Source of the DNA: Geochorda sp036562495
Lineage (GTDB): Bacteria; Bacillota; Limnochordia; Limnochordales; Geochordaceae
DNA length: 8,616 bases
Assembly: GCA_036562495.1 (NCBI GenBank)
Contig: DATCKA010000064.1
Span: forward strand, 1-8,616
Reading direction: 5' to 3'
The number at the start of each line of letters is the position of its first letter. Within the stretch, counting starts at the first letter, position 1. Made by a program: the position numbers and the translations under genes. Shown here piece by piece: positions 1-5,731 of this stretch. The notes under the pieces were generated by a model. That model did not search any database, was not told the DNA's origin, and worked only from the letters and a program-made list of their open reading frames with translations.

Positions 1-34
1 GTCGGTCCGGGCCGTCCAGTTTCCGGATCGCAAC

Positions 35-1165
35 GTGGACGGCCTCTACCCGGACCGGCTGGTCGAGCGCGTGCGGCGCGCTTCTCAGCCCGTCGGCCCA
101 GGAATCGGATGGCCCGGAGCGGGGTCCGTGCCGGCATCGGAGCCGGTGGAGGAGAACTCTACTATCCGCCGCGTTGCCAAGCCGCAGCACGCTCCCGAGC
201 CTCCCGCCGCGGGTGAGGAGCCCCGGGAGCCGAGGCGAGGCTCCCTTTCCCGGTTGCTCGGCAGGCTGGCCAGGCAGCCGTCCCGGCCCTCGCGCCCGGC
301 CTTGCCCGAGTTCAGCATCATCATCCCTAACAAGGATGAGGGCGAGCGGCTCCTGCAGACGGTCCTCTCCGTGCTGGACAGCCAGGGGCCGTCTTTCGAG
401 GTCATCGTCGTGGATGACCGATCCCGTCGGCCGCCCGACCTGCACGGGCGGTGGCCCAATGTGACGCAGCTCGACGGGCCCGGCCTGGGGGTGGCACCGG
501 CCCGCAACCTTGGGGCGAGCCGCGCTCGCGGGCGATACCTCGTCTTCGTCGACGCTCATGTATGGGTGCCCCCCGACTGGCTGGCCCACATCGAGAGGGC
601 CTTCCGCGCGGATCCCACCCTGGCCGCCGTGAGCCCCGGCATCGCGGCGGAAGGAGACGTCGGAACCGTGGGGTGGGGGCTGACGTGGGACGAGCGGCTC
701 AACATCCGCTGGCTCCCTCGGCCCGAGAGCGCCGTCGCCGAGGTGCCCCTGTTGCCCGGCGGCTGCGTCGCCGTGCGCAAGGAGGTCTTCGACTCGAGCG
801 GCGGCTTCAACCGGGGCTTTCGCGGGCACGGATACGACGACCAGGAGTTCTCGCTGCGGCTGTGGCTGCTGGGGCACCGCCTGGCGTGCCTTCGGGATCT
901 GACCGTGGTGCACCACTTCCGCACCGAGTTCCCCTATCCGGTGGAGCCCTGGCATCACTACTACAACCAGCTCCGGATGGCCGTCTCCCACTTCAACGAG
1001 GAGCGCGTAGGCAAGGTGCTGTCGCTGCTGCGGGACGTCGTCGATCCGTCCCTGTTGCTTGCCCGGCTCTTCACCGACGACACCCTGGAGGATCGCAGGC
1101 GCTGGCTGGAGATCCGAGCCCACGACGACGACTGGTTCATGAGGCGCTTCGGCATCCCCTTCTAG
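35..1165 (+). CDS. GT-A glycosyltransferase, family 2-like with a DxH motif; 5' end uncertain, may be partial
   Basis: Predicted to transfer a sugar from a nucleotide-sugar donor; acceptor unknown. Numbered from the GTG at 35, the GT-A domain begins near residue 91 (PEFSIIIPNKDEGERL), followed by the nucleotide-binding VVDDRS segment. The usual DxD metal site is replaced by DAH (D173, H175, in VFVDAHVWVPPDW). A late GYDDQEFSLRLW segment (D268, D269, E271) probably supplies the catalytic acid. DxH is the form known from polypeptide GalNAc-transferases (GT27), so distant kinship is possible, but donor specificity cannot be inferred. Residues 1-90 are a Pro/Arg/Glu-rich, probably disordered extension. 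No transmembrane segment is visible, suggesting a cytoplasmic enzyme. The start is unclear: the frame is open leftwards to position 2, GTG 35 lacks a good ribosome site, and GTG 128 has GGAG (116-119) eight bases upstream. The C-terminal 75 residues are helical. It appears unrelated to the metal operon downstream, which has its own promoter. Confidence 0.8.
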   Translation: MDGLYPDRLVERVRRASQPVGPGIGWPGAGSVPASEPVEENSTIRRVAKPQHAPEPPAAGEEPREPRRGSLSRLLGRLARQPSRPSRPALPEFSIIIPNKDEGERLLQTVLSVLDSQGPSFEVIVVDDRSRRPPDLHGRWPNVTQLDGPGLGVAPARNLGASRARGRYLVFVDAHVWVPPDWLAHIERAFRADPTLAAVSPGIAAEGDVGTVGWGLTWDERLNIRWLPRPESAVAEVPLLPGGCVAVRKEVFDSSGGFNRGFRGHGYDDQEFSLRLWLLGHRLACLRDLTVVHHFRTEFPYPVEPWHHYYNQLRMAVSHFNEERVGKVLSLLRDVVDPSLLLARLFTDDTLEDRRRWLEIRAHDDDWFMRRFGIPF

Positions 1166-1209
1166 CCGGTCGAGCCGGCGGGCCGTGGCGCCCCGGCCGC
1201 GTCGTGCGG

Positions 1210-1238
1210 TTGACAGGGAAGGAGTGTGGGTTTAACCT
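1210..1238 (+). promoter_or_regulatory. Putative sigma70-type promoter of the metal-uptake operon
   Basis: A perfect -35 hexamer TTGACA lies at 1210-1215. With a 17-base spacer, TAACCT at 1233-1238 is a weak -10 match. Transcription would start near 1245, inside the inverted repeat at 1241-1258. The surrounding AT-rich patch stands out in otherwise GC-rich sequence. The -35 and the operator placement are the strong points; the -10 assignment is tentative. Confidence 0.55.
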
Positions 1239-1240
1239 TG

Positions 1241-1258
1241 TTTTAGACGCGACTAAAA
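1241..1258. promoter_or_regulatory. Inverted-repeat operator, DtxR/MntR-like (TTTTAG-N6-CTAAAA)
   Basis: TTTTAGACGCGACTAAAA is an 18-base palindrome with one mismatched symmetric pair (positions 7 and 12 of the repeat). The TTTAG/CTAAA arms separated by about one helical half-turn resemble operators of the DtxR family (IdeR, SirR, TroR, MDR1 types). It covers the predicted transcription start of an operon that itself encodes a DtxR-family domain, so binding there would block transcription when the regulator is metal-loaded. The regulator assignment is inference. Confidence 0.65.
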
Positions 1259-1262
1259 ATCG

Positions 1263-1268
1263 AGGAGG
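1263..1268 (+). promoter_or_regulatory. Ribosome binding site that fixes the ATPase start
   Basis: AGGAGG, a perfect Shine-Dalgarno core, ends directly against a GTG at 1269 but is six bases from the in-frame GTG at 1275. Only the second is usefully spaced, so translation should start at 1275. Confidence 0.75.
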
Positions 1269-1274
1269 GTGCCC

Positions 1275-2072
1275 GTGCCTGCGGCCCTGGAAGTCGACAA
1301 CCTCAGCGTGGCCTATCACCACCGTCTCGTGCTGCGGGGCGTCTCCTTTCGGTGTCCCTCCGGCGTGGTGATGGGCGTCGTGGGGCCCAACGGAGCGGGC
1401 AAGTCCACGCTCTTCAAGGCCATCCTGGGGCTCGTGCCCCCGGCTGCGGGCAGCGTGCGCCTGTTCGGAGAGACCGTCGCCCGGCAGCGCCGGCGGGTTG
1501 CCTACGTGCCCCAACGGGAGCAGGTCGACTGGGACTTCCCGGCCACGGTGAAAGACGTGGTGATGATGGGCCGAGTGCCGCTGTGCGGCTGGCTGCGCCG
1601 GCCTTCACCCGTGGACCACGAGCGCGTCGATGCCGCGCTCTCCGAGGTAGGCATGGCCGAGCTGGCGGACCGTCCCATCGGGCAGCTCTCGGGAGGGCAG
1701 CAGCAACGGGTCTTCATCGCCCGGGCTCTGGCTCAGGGGGCTGACCTGCTGCTGCTGGACGAGCCCTTCGTGGGGGTGGACGCAGCCACGGAGGCCGTCA
1801 TCTACCGCATCATGGGGCGCCTGCGGGACCAGGGCAAGACCATCGTGGTGGTCAACCACGACCTGAGTGCCGTGGATCGCTACGACCTGGTCGCCCTCGT
1901 CAACGGGCGCCTGGTGGCGCTGGGACCTCCATCGGAGGTGTTTACCCCCGACAACTTGCGGGCCACCTACGGGGGGCGGCTGGCCATCCTGGACCGCGTC
2001 GAGTCGCCGTGGCACCCCGCCTCGGGCGCGCACGCTGCCGGGAGACCGGGCGAGGGCCCCCTCGCACCGTAA
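1275..2072 (+). CDS. Metal (Mn/Zn-type) ABC transporter ATP-binding protein
   Basis: Hydrolyses ATP on the cytoplasmic face to drive import of a divalent metal through the permease encoded next. Numbered from GTG 1275, the Walker A motif GPNGAGKST is at residues 37-45. A Q-loop (YVPQREQVDWDFPATVKDVVMMGR) of the kind typical of the ZnuC/MntA/TroB group, the signature LSGGQQQR, Walker B LLLLDEPF and the H-loop VVNHDL follow in order, so all catalytic elements are intact. The 265 residues match the family's usual length. GTG 1275 is preferred over GTG 1269 because of the AGGAGG spacing. It is the first gene of a three-gene operon: the permease starts 12 bases after its stop, and a promoter and palindromic operator lie just upstream. 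Substrate specificity cannot be read from this subunit; the binding protein argues for zinc or manganese. Confidence 0.95.
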   Translation: MPAALEVDNLSVAYHHRLVLRGVSFRCPSGVVMGVVGPNGAGKSTLFKAILGLVPPAAGSVRLFGETVARQRRRVAYVPQREQVDWDFPATVKDVVMMGRVPLCGWLRRPSPVDHERVDAALSEVGMAELADRPIGQLSGGQQQRVFIARALAQGADLLLLDEPFVGVDAATEAVIYRIMGRLRDQGKTIVVVNHDLSAVDRYDLVALVNGRLVALGPPSEVFTPDNLRATYGGRLAILDRVESPWHPASGAHAAGRPGEGPLAP

Positions 2073-2084
2073 GGAAGGCGAGGC

Positions 2085-3614
2085 ATGGCGGTGGACCTCG
2101 ACGTCTTCGTCGAACCCTTGCGCTACCCGTTCATGGCTCGGGCTTTGCTGGCCGGCCTCAGCGTCGGCATCGCCGGGGCCGTCATCGGGAGCTTCTTGTT
2201 CGTCCGCCGGTGGTCCTTGCTGGGCGACGCCATCTCCCATGCGGTGCTGCCCGGAGTGGCCATCGCCTACCTGTTCTCCTGGCCCTACTTCTGGGGCGCG
2301 CTGGCCACCGCTCTGCTGACCGCGGTGGGCATCGGCTTCGTGGAGCGCAACACCCGCATCAAGTCCGACGCCGCCATGGGGATCCTGTTCATCGGCGCGT
2401 TTGCAGCGGGGCTGGCCGTGCTCAGCCGGGTCCGCTCCAGCGTCGACGTCTTCCACATCCTCTTCGGCAACGTGCTGGGGGTGTCGCAGGGAGATCTGCT
2501 CCTCACCGCGGCCGTCGGCGCCGGCGTCGTGCTGCTGGTGGGTGCGCTCTTCAAGGAGCTCCAGCTGTGGGCCTTCGACCCCGTCACCGCGCAGGTGTCG
2601 GGGCTTCCGGTCGGATTCCTGCACTACCTGGTGCTGGTGCTGCTGTCGGCCACCATCGTCTCCGCGCTGAGGGCCGTGGGCATCGTGCTGGCCCTGGCGA
2701 TGCTGGTGACGCCGCCGGCCACGGCCTACCTGTTGACGCGTCGCTTCTCGGAGATGATCGTCCTGGCCGCGGCCATCGGCGCGCTGTCGTCGGTCGTCGG
2801 GCTCTATCTGTCGTTTTACCTCGACCTGGCGTCGGGGCCTGCCATGGTGCTGGTGGCCACCGCGGCGTTCGTGCTGGCGCTCTTGTTGGCACCGGAGCAG
2901 GGGCTGGTGGCCCGCGGGGTGCAGCGGCTGCGGACGGCTCGCCAGGTGGCCGAGGACGACCTGCTCAAGGCCCTGCACGAGCTGTGCGGCCGGGGAGCCC
3001 CGGTGAGGCTGGCCGCCCTGCAGGCGGACACCGGTCTGGGGCGCTCGACGCTGCGACGGCTGGTGCGCCGGCTACGCAGGGCGGGCCTGGTGGAGTTCGG
3101 ACCCGGGGACGAGGTACGTCTGCTGGAGCCGGGGGTGCGCCGGGCGAGGGGCCTCATCCGCTCCCACCGGCTGTGGGAGCGCTACCTGACCGACGTGGCG
3201 GGTATGCCGTGGGAATCGGTGCACCAGGAGGCGCACCGGCTGGAGCACCTGACGCCACCCGGGCTGGCTGCCGAGCTGGCCACCGAGCTGGGCGACCCTG
3301 CCCGTGACCCGCACGGTGCTCCCATCCCCACCGCGACGGGAGAGCTGCCGGCCACCGATGACGTGGCCCTGGACGGGCTCGGGGCGGGGCAGAGAGGCCT
3401 GGTGATGCGTGTCGAGGACGAAGACCCGGTGCTCCTGCGCCGCCTCAAGGAGGCGGGCATCGTCCCGGGCGCGGTGGTGCTCGTGCAGCGGAGGGAAGGC
3501 CGCGCCCTCTACCTGCAGGTGGGCGACGACGCCGACGACGGTCGCCAGGATGCCGCTTCGACCTGCAGGCTCCGGGACGACGAAGCGGCCCGGGTGAGGG
3601 TGCGTCCGGCATGA
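2085..3614 (+). CDS. Metal ABC transporter permease fused to a DtxR/MntR-like regulator and FeoA-like domain
   Basis: Three domains in one 509-residue chain. Residues about 1-275 are an ABC-3 family (ZnuB/MntB/TroC) permease with eight or nine hydrophobic segments and the conserved SHAVLPG loop. Residues about 287-345 form a winged helix-turn-helix (RLAALQADTGLGRSTLRRLVRRLRRAGLV, split across helices). Residues about 350-412 match the DtxR metal-binding and dimerisation domain, with H361-RLW-E365, H380, H384, E387 and H388. These fall at the spacing of DtxR His79, Glu83, His98, Cys102, Glu105 and His106, and D292 falls where DtxR has Met10 and MntR Asp8. His384 is unusual: Cys or Glu is usual there. 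Residues about 425-509 look like a FeoA/SH3 domain (GQRGLVMRV, EAGIVPGAVV). ATG 2085 has AGGAAGG six bases upstream; its TGA overlaps the next gene's ATG (ATGA). Stand-alone permeases are about 270-300 residues, so this is a true fusion. It may sense imported metal and repress its own operon. Confidence 0.92.
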   Translation: MAVDLDVFVEPLRYPFMARALLAGLSVGIAGAVIGSFLFVRRWSLLGDAISHAVLPGVAIAYLFSWPYFWGALATALLTAVGIGFVERNTRIKSDAAMGILFIGAFAAGLAVLSRVRSSVDVFHILFGNVLGVSQGDLLLTAAVGAGVVLLVGALFKELQLWAFDPVTAQVSGLPVGFLHYLVLVLLSATIVSALRAVGIVLALAMLVTPPATAYLLTRRFSEMIVLAAAIGALSSVVGLYLSFYLDLASGPAMVLVATAAFVLALLLAPEQGLVARGVQRLRTARQVAEDDLLKALHELCGRGAPVRLAALQADTGLGRSTLRRLVRRLRRAGLVEFGPGDEVRLLEPGVRRARGLIRSHRLWERYLTDVAGMPWESVHQEAHRLEHLTPPGLAAELATELGDPARDPHGAPIPTATGELPATDDVALDGLGAGQRGLVMRVEDEDPVLLRRLKEAGIVPGAVVLVQRREGRALYLQVGDDADDGRQDAASTCRLRDDEAARVRVRPA

Positions 3615-4603
3615 GGCCCTCTCGGAGCCCGCGGTCGGCTGTGAGCCGCCATCTGGCTGCCCTGGTCGCGGTGCTGGTCATGGCGGCGGTCGGCACGGCG
3701 GCCGTGTGGGCTGCGGCCTCGTCGTGGCAGCGAAGCCTGGGGGTCGGCGAGGAGGGAGCGGCTCGCCCGCTGGTGGTGACGAGCATCACCATCATCGCCG
3801 ACCTGGCCCGGCAGGTGGGCGGCGATAGGATCCGGGTGCACAGCTTGCTGGGCCCCGGGCAGGACCCCCACACCTACCAACCGACGCCACGGGACGCCTT
3901 GACCGTCTCCCTTGCCGACCTGGTGTTGATCAACGGGCACGGCCTCGACTACTGGGCAGAGCGGCTGGTACCCGACACGGTGCGGAGCCGGCGGCTCATA
4001 CGGCTGGCCGAGGGGGTCGACGGGCCGCTGTTGCCGTGGCCCGGGAGCGACCGGGGCACCGACCCCCACCTCTGGATGGACCCGACCCTGGTGGCCGGGT
4101 ACGTGGGACAAATCCAGGAGGCTCTGGCCCGCCTGGACCCCGGCGGCGAGGAAGTCTTCCGCCGCAACGCCGCCAGCCTCGTCGACCGGCTCCAACGGCT
4201 GGACGCCTGGATCGAGGGGCAGATGACCCTGGTGCCGCCGGAGCGCCGCAAGCTGGTGACCACCCACGACGCCTATCGCTACTTCGGGAGACGCTATGGC
4301 GTCGAGGTGCTCGACACGGTCTGGGGCATCAGCACGGAGGAGGAGCCCTCTGCGCACCGGCTGGCCCAGCTCTTCCTTAACCTGCGCCAGCATGGGGTGC
4401 CGGCCTTCGTCGAGACCACCATCAACCCTCAGATCATGGAGGAGCTCGCCGCGCAGGCGGGGGTGGCCATCGGCGGCAAGCTGTACGCCGACGCGTTGGG
4501 CCCGCCCGGCAGCGGCGCCGAGACCTACGAGGGCATGATGCGCCACAACGTCCGCGTCATCGTCGACGCCCTTCAGGAGGCCGCACGCTCGCCGGCCAGG
4601 TAG
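3611..4603 (+). CDS. Metal ABC transporter solute-binding protein, TroA/ZnuA-like (cluster A-I)
   Basis: Captures a divalent metal outside the membrane and hands it to the fused permease. The start ATG overlaps the permease stop (ATGA), implying translational coupling. Residues about 14-38 are one hydrophobic segment after an Arg-rich start, a signal peptide or uncleaved anchor. Candidate ligands are H87 (DPHTYQPTP), H153 (DPHLWMDP), H219 (THDAYRYFGRRYG) and D294 (YADALG). This three-His-plus-Asp set is that of TroA (zinc/manganese); PsaA and MntC, which favour manganese, have Glu at the third position. The spacing (66, 66, 75) fits the family. There is no His-rich loop of the ZnuA kind. The 330-residue chain contains no cysteine at all, so it cannot be a lipoprotein, unlike most Gram-positive relatives. 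Its last 31 bases overlap the 3' end of the convergent channel gene. Zinc or manganese is favoured; iron is not excluded. Confidence 0.93.
   Translation: MRPSRSPRSAVSRHLAALVAVLVMAAVGTAAVWAAASSWQRSLGVGEEGAARPLVVTSITIIADLARQVGGDRIRVHSLLGPGQDPHTYQPTPRDALTVSLADLVLINGHGLDYWAERLVPDTVRSRRLIRLAEGVDGPLLPWPGSDRGTDPHLWMDPTLVAGYVGQIQEALARLDPGGEEVFRRNAASLVDRLQRLDAWIEGQMTLVPPERRKLVTTHDAYRYFGRRYGVEVLDTVWGISTEEEPSAHRLAQLFLNLRQHGVPAFVETTINPQIMEELAAQAGVAIGGKLYADALGPPGSGAETYEGMMRHNVRVIVDALQEAARSPAR
4573..4603. other. Tail-to-tail overlap of the binding-protein and channel genes
   Basis: TAG 4601-4603 of the plus-strand gene and TGA 4575-4573 of the minus-strand gene give a 31-bp shared coding segment. No intrinsic terminator is visible in it. 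Confidence 0.8.
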
Positions 4604-5640
4604 ACGGTGCGGACCGGCAGCGCGAAGCGGATCCCGTCGGCCTCGAAGCGCCGGTGGATCTCCAGGTTGATCTGCTGCTGGATGTCCATGTAGAGGGTGT
4701 AATTCGGCGAGAGCACATAGTAGACGACCTCGAAGACCATCCCGTGGTCGGCGTAGCGGGCGAAGTGCGCCCGATCGAAACGGACGTTAGACTGCGATTC
4801 CACGATCTCTCGCAGCATGGTCGGGATGGCCGCCAGCTTCTCGTGGGGCGTATCATAGCTGACGGCGATGGTGAAGACGATGCGCCGCTGCTCCATCCGC
4901 TTGTAGTTGCGGATGCGGCTCTTGAGCAGGTCCGTGTTGGCGAAGACCAGCTGCTCGCCCCACAGGCTGCGGATGCGGGTGGTCTTGAGCCCGATGCGCT
5001 CCACGGTGCCCAGGTAGTCGTCCACGATGATGAAGTCGCCCACCACGAACGGCTTGTCCAGGATGATGGAGAGCGCTGCGAAGAGGTCGCCCAGCACGTT
5101 TTGCACCGCCAGGGCGACCGCGATGCCGGCGACCCCGAGGCCTGCCACCAGGGCGGTGATGTCGACCCCGACGTTGCGCAGCACCACCAGCAGGACGAGC
5201 GTCCACAGGACGAGCCGGGCGGCCAGGTTGACCAGCGACATGACCGACGCGGCCTCGGGATCCGCCTGCACCTGGACGGCGAAGGCCCGCGACACCGCGT
5301 GCTGGATCACCCCGTTGCCCAGCAATGCCGCCTGCAGGAAGAGGGCGACGACGGCCACGCCCCGCAGGGCCTGCGCGAGGGAGCCCGGCACCTCCAGCGA
5401 CAAAGAGGCGGCGTACAGGGCCAGCACGGCAAAGACCAGGCGAGTGGACCGGCGTCCCAGCAAATCGGCCGCCAGGCGCATCCCCGCGTTGTCCGTCGCC
5501 TCGGCCTGAGATGCCAGCCGGTGCCTCCCTATCCGCCTCGCCATGTCGAGCCCGGCGTAGACCATGACGAAGATGGCAACGGCCAGGGCCCACCGCCACA
5601 GGGTGTTGTTGGCCAGGAGAGAGTGGACGGTGCTCGACAA
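4573..5640 (-). CDS. MscS-family small-conductance mechanosensitive channel
   Basis: A membrane channel expected to open under tension and release small solutes during hypo-osmotic shock. Numbered from the TTG at 5640, hydrophobic segments lie at about 15-34, 67-84, 94-112 and 139-156. The pore-lining helix follows at about 162-190, rich in Gly and Ala (LVAGLGVAGIAVALAVQNV) as in MscS TM3. It continues into the conserved FAALSIILDKPFVVGDFI and GTVERIGLKTTRIR stretch of the beta domain, then the alpha/beta C-terminal domain. With 355 residues and about five membrane segments it is slightly longer than the three-helix E. coli MscS. TTG 5640 is chosen because AGGGGG lies seven bases upstream and the protein then begins just before the first helix; an in-frame GTG at 5739 would overlap the preceding gene and add a hydrophilic, Pro/Arg-rich leader. 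It is the last gene of the minus-strand group, with a possible promoter of its own, and overlaps the binding-protein gene tail to tail by 31 bp. Confidence 0.92.
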   Translation of the reverse strand: MSSTVHSLLANNTLWRWALAVAIFVMVYAGLDMARRIGRHRLASQAEATDNAGMRLAADLLGRRSTRLVFAVLALYAASLSLEVPGSLAQALRGVAVVALFLQAALLGNGVIQHAVSRAFAVQVQADPEAASVMSLVNLAARLVLWTLVLLVVLRNVGVDITALVAGLGVAGIAVALAVQNVLGDLFAALSIILDKPFVVGDFIIVDDYLGTVERIGLKTTRIRSLWGEQLVFANTDLLKSRIRNYKRMEQRRIVFTIAVSYDTPHEKLAAIPTMLREIVESQSNVRFDRAHFARYADHGMVFEVVYYVLSPNYTLYMDIQQQINLEIHRRFEADGIRFALPVRTVYLAGERAAS

Positions 5641-5647
5641 CGCGATT

Positions 5648-5653
5648 CCCCCT
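5648..5653 (-). promoter_or_regulatory. Ribosome binding site supporting the TTG start of the channel gene
   Basis: On the minus strand AGGGGG precedes TTG 5640 by seven bases. No ATG or GTG nearby in the same frame is as well placed, so this site decides the start. Confidence 0.6.
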
Positions 5654-5697
5654 AGCGGCTCCGGACGGCCCCGGTCGTGGCGGGGCGCGACACGGGC

Positions 5698-5706
5698 AGT
5701 ATACCA
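5698..5706 (-). promoter_or_regulatory. Possible extended -10 promoter for the MscS channel gene
   Basis: On the minus strand TGGTATACT combines a TGn extension with TATACT, five of six matches to TATAAT. It lies in the 91-base gap between the hydrolase stop and the channel start, about 58 bases before TTG 5640, giving a leader of about 50 bases. No convincing -35 is present, as is often tolerated with an extended -10. Read-through from the upstream genes is equally possible. Confidence 0.4.
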
Positions 5707-5731
5707 CGGGGCGTTGGGCGGTCCGGCCGGG

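Noticed and set aside
1166..1209. GC-rich inverted repeats after the glycosyltransferase stop as an intrinsic terminator
   Set aside because: Only 4-5 bp CCGG/GGCC stems can be drawn and no T-tract follows; such pairings are common by chance at this GC content.
1605..2978. A 457-codon open frame on the minus strand, antisense to the metal operon
   Set aside because: Its product is an Arg/His/Gln/Gly-rich low-complexity chain without any recognisable domain, and it lies opposite two well-supported genes. Long antisense frames of this kind are expected in very GC-rich DNA.
2009..3307. A 432-codon plus-strand frame overlapping the permease
   Set aside because: It is out of frame with the conserved permease-regulator fusion and encodes a Gly/Arg/Ala-rich sequence with no domain signal.
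4654..5655. A 333-codon plus-strand frame opposite the MscS gene
   Set aside because: His/Asp/Gln-rich composition typical of an antisense shadow; the minus strand has clear MscS motifs.
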